A DNA stretch of 64,000 bases. Source: Halonotius sp046719765. GTDB taxonomy: Archaea > Halobacteriota > Halobacteria > Halobacteriales > Haloferacaceae. Positions 18,286-26,018 of the stretch are shown piece by piece (position 1 is the first letter of the stretch; the number at the start of each line of letters is the position of its first letter). The translations under genes and the position numbers were made by a program. Location: contig NZ_JABEBY010000005.1 of NCBI RefSeq assembly GCF_046719765.1, forward strand, positions 117,551-181,550. The letters are read 5' to 3'. A model generated the notes under the pieces. That model was not told the DNA's origin, did not search any database, and worked only from the letters and a program-made list of their open reading frames with translations.

Positions 18286-19155
18286 CTACGCGTTGACGGA
18301 TTCGATCTTCTTGTTGACGATGACCTGGCCTTTCGCCGTCAGCGACAGCCCCTCGTCGCCGTCCTCGACGAGTTCCTTCTCTTTGAGTCGGTCGACGATC
18401 GCCTTTGTTTCGTTGATATCGCCGGTCACGAGCATCCCGAGCTCCGCGCTGCCGCCGGCACTGTACAGCGAGACGAGAGTTTCGACCTCCTCCTCGCCGA
18501 CCTCGATATCCTGGAGATCCTCCATGATGTCGCTGTATTCAAGCCGGACGTACCGACCCAACAGGTTGAGCTTCCGGCCGTTCGGCAGCGTGACCAGCGT
18601 CGTCAACGTCGTCCCGCCGTCGGAGTGATCGACCGACAGCGTCGGGCGGGTTTTGCCGCCGATATCGCGGTGCTCGCGGCCGAAGTCGATGACGCCACCG
18701 AGATCGATGGTTACCGTTTCGTCGTTGCCCTTGAGATCCAACTGGCCGCGTTTTAATCCGAGTTTCATCTTCCGGTCGCTGGCGTCGGTGATCCGCCCGC
18801 CGCGTTTGGCCGGGTGTTTGACGATCACCGTCTGGTCGCCGATGATGACCTTGAAGAAGACAGTTTTGAACTTCTCGACGTTTTCGCCGGTACCCTCGAT
18901 GACCGCGACCTTCTGTTGGCCGTCTTTCTTGTAGGCGATGGTGATGGTGTCGTTGAAAAACTGTTTGAACGCCTGTGGTGGCGAGCCGATGTTGGTGTCG
19001 ACGACCGAGGCCAGTGGGATGCGGGTCTCCTGGTCGTCGGTCACCAGCACCAACTGCTTGCGGCTGAGGAGCACGCGGCCGGTGATCGGTTCCATCGTCT
19101 CCATCTTCTCGGTGTAGAACCGACCGGCGAAATCCGCCACCACTGCCTCGCTCAT
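18286..19155 (-). CDS. cheF: Taxis adaptor CheF (DUF439), copy 2
   Basis: A 289-residue paralogue of the convergent neighbour with the same plan: VADFAGRFYTEKMETMEPI, GRVLLSRKQLVLVTDDQETRIPL, then VDHSDGGTTLTTLVTLPNG and the C-terminal winged-helix region EEEVETLVSLYSAGGSAELGML. In Halobacterium both CheF paralogues are encoded side by side and at least one is essential for phototaxis and chemotaxis; equivalent roles are assumed here. ATG at 19155. Sequence divergence between the copies is high, so they are probably not redundant. Confidence 0.87.
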   Translation of the reverse strand: MSEAVVADFAGRFYTEKMETMEPITGRVLLSRKQLVLVTDDQETRIPLASVVDTNIGSPPQAFKQFFNDTITIAYKKDGQQKVAVIEGTGENVEKFKTVFFKVIIGDQTVIVKHPAKRGGRITDASDRKMKLGLKRGQLDLKGNDETVTIDLGGVIDFGREHRDIGGKTRPTLSVDHSDGGTTLTTLVTLPNGRKLNLLGRYVRLEYSDIMEDLQDIEVGEEEVETLVSLYSAGGSAELGMLVTGDINETKAIVDRLKEKELVEDGDEGLSLTAKGQVIVNKKIESVNA

Positions 19156-19310
19156 GTCCTACTGTTCGTTCCGCAGTCCTCTTCATTGTTTCGCGCTGTC
19201 GGTGGTACCTCCGGTGATCGTCGCCGGCTGCAGTGTGGAACACGAACGGCGGGAGCCCGAACCTGCGGGAACAGCAAAGTCTAATGCGGTGGGTACCCAA
19301 CCGTCGAGTG

Positions 19311-19700
19311 ATGCCAACGGTAACCTACCTCAACTACGAAGTGCTCGACGATCACGGCTGGGAGATGGACGACGATGATCTCTTCGACAAAGCCGAAGAC
19401 GAAGGGCTTGACGGCGAGGATTACGGCGAACTCGATGTCAACGAAGGCGAATACATCCTCGAATCCGCCGAGGCCCAGGGCTACGATTGGCCCTTCTCGT
19501 GTCGCGCCGGCGCGTGTGCAAACTGCGCCGCCATCGTCAAAGAGGGCGAGATCGACATGGACATGCAGCAGATCCTCTCGGATGAGGAAGTCGAGGAGAA
19601 AAACGTCCGACTCACCTGTATCGGTAGCCCGGACGCCGACGAGGTGAAGATCGTCTACAACGCCAAACACCTCGATTACCTCCAGAACCGCGTCATCTGA
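19311..19700 (+). CDS. Haloarchaeal plant-type 2Fe-2S ferredoxin
   Basis: A 129-residue electron carrier. Ligand cysteines are in FSCRAGACANCAA (residues 64, 69, 72) and LTCIGSP (103). The N-terminal 45 residues, with WEMDDDDLFDKAEDEG, are the acidic insertion known from halobacterial ferredoxins that holds surface water in high salt. In these organisms it accepts electrons from pyruvate and 2-oxoglutarate oxidoreductases. ATG 19311 (MPTVTYLNYEVLDD) is the family start; an open frame extends upstream without homology. Confidence 0.95.
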   Translation: MPTVTYLNYEVLDDHGWEMDDDDLFDKAEDEGLDGEDYGELDVNEGEYILESAEAQGYDWPFSCRAGACANCAAIVKEGEIDMDMQQILSDEEVEEKNVRLTCIGSPDADEVKIVYNAKHLDYLQNRVI

Positions 19701-19807
19701 ACGCTGGACTGTGTCCAGCACGCAACACATCCTCGCGTGAGGATGTGGCTTTCCTGTAGCACGTAGCTGTTGCTACCGGTCTGTAGCTATCTCTGCGTTC
19801 AGTTTCG

Positions 19808-20146
19808 TCACAGCCAGTTGCGACTCACGTATTCGACAACGATATCCGGTTGTTCGATGTGGTCAGATAGTTCATCGACGATGTCGCCGACTTCGCGTGC
19901 CGATAGCGTCTCTTCGGTTTGAAACAGGACACCGACTGGTCGGTTCGCCGCAATAGCGAGAAAGTCATCGTCCTGTGTGAGAATCAGTCGCTCCTCACGC
20001 GCTGCGTAGCTGGCGATTACATCGTCGCTCACGCCGAGCCCAAGTTCGGCGACATCGCCGATCCACTCGACATCGTGGTCAAGTTGCTGGAGATGGGTGA
20101 TCGTTGCTTGCTCGATGTTTTCGTCTGCAAGCAGCCGATACCCCAT
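19808..20146 (-). CDS. DUF5615 PIN-like protein (putative toxin partner)
   Basis: A 112-residue protein with the PIN-like start MGYRLLADENIEQATITHL and the acidic positions LILTQDDDFLAIA typical of DUF5615 (Mut7-C-related) proteins. It is encoded directly after a DUF433 gene, TGA and ATG sharing one base at 20146, which is the standard DUF433/DUF5615 toxin-antitoxin-like arrangement. Nuclease activity is inferred from the fold; no experiment is implied. The two genes form a bicistron. Confidence 0.78.
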   Translation of the reverse strand: MGYRLLADENIEQATITHLQQLDHDVEWIGDVAELGLGVSDDVIASYAAREERLILTQDDDFLAIAANRPVGVLFQTEETLSAREVGDIVDELSDHIEQPDIVVEYVSRNWL

Positions 20147-20427
20147 CAGCGACGCACGTCGTCGGGGTCAGTCGTCAGGTGGCTGTGGGAATCGATTGCC
20201 GACTGTCGCTGCTGTTCGACGTCGTCCATTTCCTCGGGATGATCGTGGTAGTAGGTCAGCGCGCGGTAGACATCGGCCACGTCGAGAGTGTACCGCTCCG
20301 CGACAGTTTCGGGGTCAAGGCCGCGGTCTTCGACCTGCGTTTTGAGAAATCGAACCGTGATCCGGCGACCATCGAGATGGGGCTCGTCGTGGAGGTCGTG
20401 GACGATCCCACGTTGGACGCGGCTCAT
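20146..20427 (-). CDS. DUF433 protein (putative antitoxin partner)
   Basis: A 93-residue protein. ATG at 20427 (MSRVQRGIVHDLH) is preferred over an upstream extension. It has the strand pair DEPHLDGRRITVRFL and a helix-turn-helix-like AERYTLDVADVYRALTYYHDHPEEM, the usual DUF433 layout. It sits immediately before the DUF5615 gene and probably binds it and the operon promoter. The Asp/Ser-rich tail is variable. Confidence 0.75.
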   Translation of the reverse strand: MSRVQRGIVHDLHDEPHLDGRRITVRFLKTQVEDRGLDPETVAERYTLDVADVYRALTYYHDHPEEMDDVEQQRQSAIDSHSHLTTDPDDVRR

Positions 20428-20482
20428 ATCCGTTGTTTCGTCGGCATTGCACTTGAACATCCGGATGAAATCAAACCGATGA

Positions 20483-21823
20483 CTACTCGACGTACTCGTA
20501 TTTGCGCTCGTTCATCCGCCCCCAGCCGGTAAACACAAACTCGTCGCTCGGCTCGGTGAAATCATCGATATCGACAGTCCCCTTCTCATGGTTGTGGCTG
20601 TCGTGTACCTGCTCGTACTCCGAATACGAGAGGTCGTATCGAGCCTGGAGTTGGGCGTCGACGTTGAGTTGGTCGATCTCCTGTTCCCAGTTCGGCTGAA
20701 CCGTTTCGGCGTGGATTTCAGCCTGCGCGCCGGAGCCGTACGATCCGACCAAGAGCTTCTCGCCGGCGAGATCCCGCTCCTCCTCGGCGGCGTACTGGAG
20801 GGCGGCGATCCGGGCGATATGCACTGAGCCGGTGTACCAGTTGCCGACCTGCCGTGAGATGGTGAGCGTCGGCTCGATGGTGCGGTCATACCACGCCCGA
20901 TACTGGTCGGTCTCTTTGAGATCGTCCATATAGTCGCGGATCGCCTCCTCGTAGGCTTCCCGGGAGGCGTAGTCGTCCTCGCGGGGCTGGCGGCCGATCT
21001 CGTCGGCAAGGGCGTCCTCGATCTCGGTGTCACGGCTCATATGCCGGTAGCCCAGCAGGGCGGCCTTCCGCACCATCCCCGGGAACGGGGTGTGGAACGG
21101 GACGTAGGCGAAATCGTCGGGATGCATATCCCAGGCGACGGATTCGAAATCTTCGACCGCTTCGCGCATGCGCGCGAGGTACACTTGCATGGATCGCTTG
21201 CCGTCGACCGACGGGAACTGCTGGTTCGGCTTCAGGAAGTCGGTTTCGTCCATGCTGCCGTACCCCTGTTCGTTCGAGATCTCGACAAGATCAGGATCCT
21301 CGTCGATGAGCATGGCGACCGCCCCCGCGCCCTGGGTGGCCTCACCGGGATCGCCGCGGGCGTACAGCGCGGTGTCGGTGGCGATGACTAAGGCGGCCCG
21401 CCCGCGGTTGCGGCCGGCGCGGATCCAGTTGTAGGCGTCGTCGATCGATTGGGTGCCGGCAACACACGCGAACTTCCGTTCGCCCTTGTTGGCGTGGCGG
21501 AACTCGCCGTCGAAGTACTGTTCGAGACAGCCGGCGATATACGTCGACACCGGCTTGGAGTTGTCAAACGCCGACTCGGTGGCCACGTCGATCCGGCCGA
21601 TGTCGTCGGGGGTGAGCCCCTTCCGCTCCATGAGTCGCTTGGCAGCGTTTGCGCCCATGGTGACGATATCCTCGTAGAGATCCGGGAACGACGAGGCGAC
21701 CAGGCCGATCCCCTTGCGGTATTTGTCCGGATCCTCGCCTTTCTGTGGGGCGAACGTTTCCGGCAGATCGAGTGTGAGTTTGCCGGTCCAGACCTCAACC
21801 GCGTCGATGCCGACAGGTTCCAT
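20483..21823 (-). CDS. hmgB: Hydroxymethylglutaryl-CoA synthase
   Basis: Condenses acetyl-CoA with acetoacetyl-CoA to HMG-CoA, the entry to the mevalonate route for archaeal isoprenoid lipids. The 446-residue thiolase-fold protein has IDVATESAFDNSKP (active-site Glu about 83), the catalytic Cys about 120 in KFACVAGTQSIDDAY, and the His in FVPFHTPFPGMVRKA. ATG at 21823 (MEPVGIDAVEVWTG) is the family start, although the frame stays open upstream. It is a single gene, terminating 56 bases from the DUF433 start. Confidence 0.94.
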   Translation of the reverse strand: MEPVGIDAVEVWTGKLTLDLPETFAPQKGEDPDKYRKGIGLVASSFPDLYEDIVTMGANAAKRLMERKGLTPDDIGRIDVATESAFDNSKPVSTYIAGCLEQYFDGEFRHANKGERKFACVAGTQSIDDAYNWIRAGRNRGRAALVIATDTALYARGDPGEATQGAGAVAMLIDEDPDLVEISNEQGYGSMDETDFLKPNQQFPSVDGKRSMQVYLARMREAVEDFESVAWDMHPDDFAYVPFHTPFPGMVRKAALLGYRHMSRDTEIEDALADEIGRQPREDDYASREAYEEAIRDYMDDLKETDQYRAWYDRTIEPTLTISRQVGNWYTGSVHIARIAALQYAAEEERDLAGEKLLVGSYGSGAQAEIHAETVQPNWEQEIDQLNVDAQLQARYDLSYSEYEQVHDSHNHEKGTVDIDDFTEPSDEFVFTGWGRMNERKYEYVE

Positions 21824-21894
21824 ACGCGAGGTTGCCCGAGGTGGCTTATGGGTGTGTCGATACGAATGACGTTGATCGTCGAAGAACAGCCTGA

Positions 21895-22485
21895 TCAGTC
21901 CTCGTCTTCCTCGATGACTTCCGGATCGGCAAAGGCATCCTGCAGGCTGTCGAGCCCGTTGAGCCACTCGGAGACGAGCCAAGAGTCGAGTTCCTCGATG
22001 TCGCTGCCGTCGAACTCGGTGCCGTCGATGATCTGGGTGCCGGCCTGAACGAGGTAGGCGAGGGCAGCGTCCTCGTCTTCCTCGGCGGCCGCGTCGACAG
22101 CTGCGGTGATGTTGTCCGCAAGCGGCTGTTCCTCGACAGCCCCGCCGATCAGATACTCCTCGGCGGCATAGAAGACGGGGATGAGGCTGGTCTGGACGCT
22201 ATCGAGCAACAGGAGCTTGTTTTCGGCGTCGAACTCCGGTTCGGCCAACACGATGTCGTTGATAAACTCGAGTTTGTCGAGGGCTTCCTCCTCGTCGAGA
22301 TGGCCGTCCTCGACGGCGGTGATGATCTTGGCGATAGCGATGGTGGTGTCGTTTTGGAGATTGAAGTAGAGCCGGGCGAAGTCCTCGCTTTCGGGATCGA
22401 GATCTTCCTCGCCGACCCGCGTCAGCCAGTTCTGCCAGCGGTCTTCCGAATAGAAGGTCTCGGCTGGCTCGTCCTCATCGGTCAT
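21895..22485 (-). CDS. DUF2150-family protein
   Basis: A 196-residue acidic, all-helical protein: FYSEDRWQNWLTRVGEEDLD, ARLYFNLQNDTTIAIAKII, then DEEEALDKLEFINDIVLAEPE. The pattern matches the archaeal DUF2150 family, whose function is unknown. It lies in a run of minus-strand genes with HMG-CoA synthase downstream, but a 72-base gap argues for separate transcription. ATG at 22485. Confidence 0.72.
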   Translation of the reverse strand: MTDEDEPAETFYSEDRWQNWLTRVGEEDLDPESEDFARLYFNLQNDTTIAIAKIITAVEDGHLDEEEALDKLEFINDIVLAEPEFDAENKLLLLDSVQTSLIPVFYAAEEYLIGGAVEEQPLADNITAAVDAAAEEDEDAALAYLVQAGTQIIDGTEFDGSDIEELDSWLVSEWLNGLDSLQDAFADPEVIEEDED

Positions 22486-22554
22486 ACTTGTGTCTCCGGG
22501 GGCGCACTCAAAGGCCTTTCTTCTCGTTTGGGCCGCTACCCACCCTTCTGTGGC

Positions 22555-23397
22555 CTACCCAAGCGTTCGACGGGTATCGATGCCGTAGACCCGCTTCGGT
22601 GTTTCGACGTGGGCGATCTCGATTGCGTCGTCGTAGCCTTCCTCGCGGAGCCACCGAACGCGCCGGGGGACGGTTTTCGGCCCCATGACCGCACCCGGCC
22701 GGTCGGGGTCGTCGACGTAGTCGGTCTCCATCAGAAACGGTGCCTCGTGTTCGGCAGCGGTCTCTAGCCACTCTTTGTTACACATGACGCTCGGTGTCGG
22801 CCCTGCGAGCCGGCCGCTGGCGTAATGTTTGACGACGTGAAGCGGATCGAGCCCGCGCGCGTCGGCCCAGTCGGCGATCTCGGTGAGATCCTCGCTGGCC
22901 TCGGTGTGGAGCTGGACGACACAGTCGAGATCGGCTCCCAGCGCGAAGGCGTATTTCATTACGGTGTTGGAGGCCTCCCAGACGGCGTCGTCGACCTCGT
23001 AGTGTGGACGCCCGGATTTCAGCGCGAGCGCGTCGCCCGACTCGACGTATTCGGCCGCGATATCGAGGACACGTTGCATCAGGTCGGCGGCATCATCCGG
23101 CGAGCAGCCACGGTCGTCGATGAGCCGGCTGATCAACCCCGGATGCACCCCGAGGATCGGCCACGCCCGCCCCGGCAGCCGCTTGGTCGCGTCGGCGACG
23201 ATGTCGATTGTGGTCTCGAAAACCGAGCGGAAGTCCTCGGGATCAGTCGACTCAACGCCGAGGTGCCACGAGGGTTTGTTGACGACAAGCAAGTGGGTGC
23301 CACCCAACTGGACGAAGTCGTCGACCGCGTCCATCCCGCGGGCGGCGTCGGGGTCGAGATGCATGTGGTTGTCGAGCACCGGCGTGTCGTCGTCCAT
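22555..23397 (-). CDS. TatD-related metal-dependent hydrolase
   Basis: A 280-residue amidohydrolase-superfamily barrel. The metal-binding start VLDNHMHLDPD (His 11, His 13) fits TatD-type hydrolases, followed by PILGVHPGLISRLIDD, CVVQLHTEASED and VVKHYASGR, with FLMETDYVDDPDRPG providing the late Asp. Archaeal members are annotated as TatD-related; whether this one is a deoxyribonuclease or acts on another phosphoester or amide is unknown. ATG at 23397. Confidence 0.8.
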   Translation of the reverse strand: MDDDTPVLDNHMHLDPDAARGMDAVDDFVQLGGTHLLVVNKPSWHLGVESTDPEDFRSVFETTIDIVADATKRLPGRAWPILGVHPGLISRLIDDRGCSPDDAADLMQRVLDIAAEYVESGDALALKSGRPHYEVDDAVWEASNTVMKYAFALGADLDCVVQLHTEASEDLTEIADWADARGLDPLHVVKHYASGRLAGPTPSVMCNKEWLETAAEHEAPFLMETDYVDDPDRPGAVMGPKTVPRRVRWLREEGYDDAIEIAHVETPKRVYGIDTRRTLG

Positions 23398-23465
23398 GGC
23401 TGAGAGTTGGCAGCGACGGGCAAAAATCGGCTGGTCTTGGCGGTCGAGGGGGTGCGGTGCTCTTG

Positions 23466-24050
23466 CTACTCGGTGTCGCTGACAGCGAGATCAAATTCAA
23501 ATTCGACCGCCCGCTCGGTGTCGTCGCTGTCAGCGTCGTCGGCAATGACGGCACCGGGTTGGGCTGCGAAGCCCTCATGCAGTCGCTCATAGGTGTCGTC
23601 GACAGCCTCAACGATGACGTTCGTCTCGCCGATTACCGGCATGAAATTGGTGTCACCCTCCCAGCGCGGGACGAGGTGGGTGTGGAGGTGATCGCCGATC
23701 GAGCCACCCGCGCCGTCGCCGCTGTTCATGCCCATGTTAAGACCGTCGGGCCCGAGGCCATCGTGGAGCGCGTCGATAGCGACCTGTTTGAGCCGGGCGT
23801 GATCCAGCAGTTCGGCGCGGCTGAGGGCGGTGTAGTCGCCGACGTGGCGATAGGGGATGATCATGAGATGGCCCGGATTGTAGGGGTAGTTGTTGAGCAG
23901 CGCGAAGCTGTGCTCGCTGCGGGCGACGATCCGGCTTTCGCGGTCGGCGTCGCGCTCGGGCAGGACGCAGAACGGGCAGCCATCGACCGTCTTCTCCTCG
24001 GGGTCGCGTTCGACCCAGTCGATCCGCCACGGCGCGAAGAGCTGTTCCAT
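23466..24050 (-). CDS. HIT-family nucleotide hydrolase/transferase
   Basis: A 194-residue protein with the histidine triad HLHTHLVPRW (about 118-127) and an N-terminal zinc-type CPFC pair at about 25-28, the pattern of Ap4A phosphorylase-like branch HIT proteins. NNYPYNPGHLMIIPYRHV is the typical nucleotide-binding stretch. It probably cleaves dinucleoside polyphosphates or related nucleotidyl substrates. A 30-residue acidic tail follows the core. ATG at 24050 (MEQLFAPWRIDWV). Confidence 0.88.
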   Translation of the reverse strand: MEQLFAPWRIDWVERDPEEKTVDGCPFCVLPERDADRESRIVARSEHSFALLNNYPYNPGHLMIIPYRHVGDYTALSRAELLDHARLKQVAIDALHDGLGPDGLNMGMNSGDGAGGSIGDHLHTHLVPRWEGDTNFMPVIGETNVIVEAVDDTYERLHEGFAAQPGAVIADDADSDDTERAVEFEFDLAVSDTE

Positions 24051-24086
24051 ACAGGGGGCTATCGCTTGGAGGTGTTAGTGCTACCG

Positions 24087-24515
24087 TCACGCGGGGTCGG
24101 TGCGGAACCGCGTGATCGGTAGGTCGGTAACATTGGCAAAGTCATCGTCGGCACCGACCAACAGCGTGCCATTGACGACTGCCGCCGCGGCGAGAGCGAA
24201 TGCGTCTCCGAGGGCGAGCGAATATTGGAATTTAAAATCGGCTGCCTTCCGCCATAATTCGTCGGTGCTTATCCGTTGGATACCGCTTTCCTCTAGGACT
24301 TCGATAACTGTCTCTGCGCGTTCCAGCCCTGCATTCCCCCGAATAATATAGTGAAGTTCGGCAGCGTTGACGGCAGAGATATATCCAGTAGTTGCGCCTT
24401 CGACAGCTGTGAGATACTGTTCAACCGTATCACTTCCCGGTTCATCTGAAAAGTAGGCGATCAGCGGCTCAGCATCGAAGACGACCGTTTCGGGAACAGA
24501 TTGTGTATCACTCAT
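24087..24515 (-). CDS. PIN-domain protein (toxin-like), pair 1
   Basis: A 142-residue VapC-type PIN protein. Acidic active-site positions are visible in VVFDAEPLIAYF, AAELHYIIRG, LGDAFALAAA and GADDDF. It overlaps the upstream AbrB-type gene by 8 bases, so toxin and antitoxin are probably translated together. Its closest relative in the window is the PIN gene at 25247-25666. Target RNA is unknown. Confidence 0.85.
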   Translation of the reverse strand: MSDTQSVPETVVFDAEPLIAYFSDEPGSDTVEQYLTAVEGATTGYISAVNAAELHYIIRGNAGLERAETVIEVLEESGIQRISTDELWRKAADFKFQYSLALGDAFALAAAAVVNGTLLVGADDDFANVTDLPITRFRTDPA

Positions 24516-24819
24516 CTTCGTCGTTCTTCTCAGTGACGTAGCGATCTCGGAGGTCAGTCTCGGCAGTCTTGTCTCGTTGCCGTTCGGCGCGTAACTGTTC
24601 TGTTGCCGATCGGCCCTCGCCGTCAGTTTGACCCGCCAGTATACCGCGTAAGTCTGTCACGGACTGGATCGGTCGCACGACGACATCACCACTCTCAGTG
24701 CGAACGAATTTCACTCGCCCCGGTGTCTTGATGCCGAGGGCGTCCCGGAACTCCTTCGGGATGGTCGCCTGTCCTCGTGCCGAGACGGAGACAACTTGTT
24801 CTGATTCTGATTTACTCAT
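24508..24819 (-). CDS. AbrB/SpoVT-type antitoxin, pair 1
   Basis: A 103-residue swapped-hairpin DNA-binding protein: VVSVSARGQATIPKEFRDALG followed by GRVKFVRTESGDVVVRP is the AbrB/MazE-like fold. The C-terminal part LRAERQRDKTAETDLRDR is a charged helix expected to bind the PIN partner. ATG at 24819 (MSKSESEQVV) is chosen over a longer frame without homology. It is divergent from the orphan vapB at 24991. Confidence 0.83.
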   Translation of the reverse strand: MSKSESEQVVSVSARGQATIPKEFRDALGIKTPGRVKFVRTESGDVVVRPIQSVTDLRGILAGQTDGEGRSATEQLRAERQRDKTAETDLRDRYVTEKNDEDE

Positions 24820-24847
24820 ACTTTTTCTATATAATACATCTATCTTC

Positions 24848-24922
24848 TTGTACGTAAGTATACTGGTGAAATACTGCCAGAAGTCGATTGAGGTGTCAAT
24901 ATTTTTGTACGATAGTTTACTG
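24848..24922. promoter_or_regulatory. Pair of 18-base direct repeats between divergent antitoxin genes
   Basis: TTGTACGTAAGTATACTG (24848-24865) and TTGTACGATAGTTTACTG (24905-24922) match at 15 of 18 positions in the AT-rich 171-base gap between the AbrB gene and vapB. Placement between two divergent antitoxin genes fits operators for autoregulation, but binding is inferred only. Confidence 0.4.
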
Positions 24923-24990
24923 ATACCGGTGCCGCTCAGGTAGTTACTCCTGCAAGCCATTTTTTGAGTGCGGGTGCCCACGCATAGCAT

Positions 24991-25218
24991 ATGAGCAAGA
25001 ATATCACCGTCAGCGACGAGGTGTATCGTCGTCTGAAACGAGAGAAGAGTGACAGGAGTTTCAGCGAGGTCATCGAAGCGAAACTCGACAGCAGTGGGAC
25101 ACTTGCCGAGGTTTCAGGCCAGCAAATGTTCGATACCGAGACAGCCGACCACGTCAACGATGAAATCGGATCGCTGAGCCGCGGGACGGTCGAAGGGATC
25201 ACCGATGAAACTGCTTGA
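24991..25218 (+). CDS. vapB: VapB-type antitoxin without intact toxin
   Basis: A 75-residue protein, MSKNITVSDEVYRRLKREK then SDRSFSEVIEAKLD, matching the archaeal VapB (DUF217-type) antitoxin N-terminal ribbon-helix-helix-like domain. The C-terminal half would wrap its VapC partner. An overlapping +1 frame starts ATG at 25205 with MKLLD, the typical beginning of a VapC, but stops after eight codons. Downstream is instead the convergent PIN gene of pair 2. It is therefore an orphan antitoxin or the remains of a vapBC locus. Confidence 0.75.
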   Translation: MSKNITVSDEVYRRLKREKSDRSFSEVIEAKLDSSGTLAEVSGQQMFDTETADHVNDEIGSLSRGTVEGITDETA

Positions 25219-25231
25219 TCAGCTAATCTAA
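25205..25231 (+). pseudogene. vapC: Truncated vapC start (8 codons)
   Basis: ATG at 25205 lies in the +1 frame inside the last codons of vapB, the classical overlap for a vapC start, and encodes MKLLDQLI before TAA at 25229. Known VapC proteins of this type begin MKLLDT with the catalytic Asp. The rest of the toxin is absent. The call rests on this short match and on position only. Confidence 0.45.
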
Positions 25232-25246
25232 CGAAGGTGAACGTGA

Positions 25247-25666
25247 CTAGCCGGCTTCATTCCGGAATCGTGTGATCGATACGTCGTCAACAGCGTCGTA
25301 ATCGTCATCTGCCCCGATGAGCAAAGTCGCGTCACGCTGGTCAGCCGTCGCCAACGCGAACGCATCGCCAAGTGCTGGGTTAGACGACAGAACGTGATCA
25401 GCAGTTTCCTGCCAGATGTCGTCGATACCGACCGATTCGATACCGAGATCAGTGAGCCAGTCGATGTACTCGTCGGCAGTCCCACGATCGTATTTCTGCG
25501 AGAGGATGTACCGAATCTCGGTGAGCGTGACGTAGCTGACATAGCCCGTTGTATCGTCAGCAGCGACGGCGTCGAGATACTCCTCGACGACATCACTGCC
25601 GGGTTCGTCGTCGGCGTGTGCGACCAACGGTTCGGCGTCGAAGACGACACGATCAGGAATCGTCAT
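25247..25666 (-). CDS. PIN-domain protein (toxin-like), pair 2
   Basis: A 139-residue PIN protein paralogous to pair 1: VVFDAEPLVAHADDEPGSD, LTEIRYILSQ, NPALGDAFALATA and GADDDYDAV keep the acidic residues. ATG at 25666 overlaps the antitoxin stop (25663-25666), so it is translationally coupled. The gene ends 15 bases from the remnant vapC frame and appears to occupy where that toxin gene would continue. Confidence 0.85.
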   Translation of the reverse strand: MTIPDRVVFDAEPLVAHADDEPGSDVVEEYLDAVAADDTTGYVSYVTLTEIRYILSQKYDRGTADEYIDWLTDLGIESVGIDDIWQETADHVLSSNPALGDAFALATADQRDATLLIGADDDYDAVDDVSITRFRNEAG

Positions 25667-25962
25667 TCGGTGTCGACCCGGTTGTCGCGTTCGGCTCGAT
25701 CTTCGGCTCGTTTCTCACGGAGGAGTTCTGTCGCGGGCTTGTCAGTCGTCGCGTCGCTCCGGGTGGCGAAGCCGCGCATCTCGCTCGGCGACCGAACCCG
25801 CTCGACGGTGATCGTTCCGTCGTCTGTCTCCCGAAACAGGACTTTTCCCGGTGCGTCGATCCCGAGTTGGTCACGGAACCGTTTGGGAATCGTCGCCTGC
25901 CCGTGTTTCGTGACCGCGACGATCTCTTTTTCAGAGTCGTCACTTGATTCTGATTTGCTCAC
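25663..25962 (-). CDS. AbrB/SpoVT-type antitoxin, pair 2
   Basis: A 99-residue protein with EIVAVTKHGQATIPKRFRDQLG and GKVLFRETDDGTITVERV, the AbrB swapped-hairpin fold, plus a charged C-terminal helix (TELLREKRAEDRAERD). It begins MSKSES like pair 1, supporting recent duplication of the module. The start is a GTG at 25962. It is followed by its PIN partner with a four-base overlap. Confidence 0.83.
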   Translation of the reverse strand: MSKSESSDDSEKEIVAVTKHGQATIPKRFRDQLGIDAPGKVLFRETDDGTITVERVRSPSEMRGFATRSDATTDKPATELLREKRAEDRAERDNRVDTE

Positions 25963-26018
25963 AGTTCATAATTTATCGCTATTCATACCTAATTCTTGTG
26001 CCCAGCCAAAGCCGGGTC

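Noticed and set aside
24826..24836. TATA-like run just upstream of the first AbrB gene
   Set aside because: It is only about 12 bases from the ATG, too close for a leaderless promoter of that start, so I did not annotate it as its TATA box.
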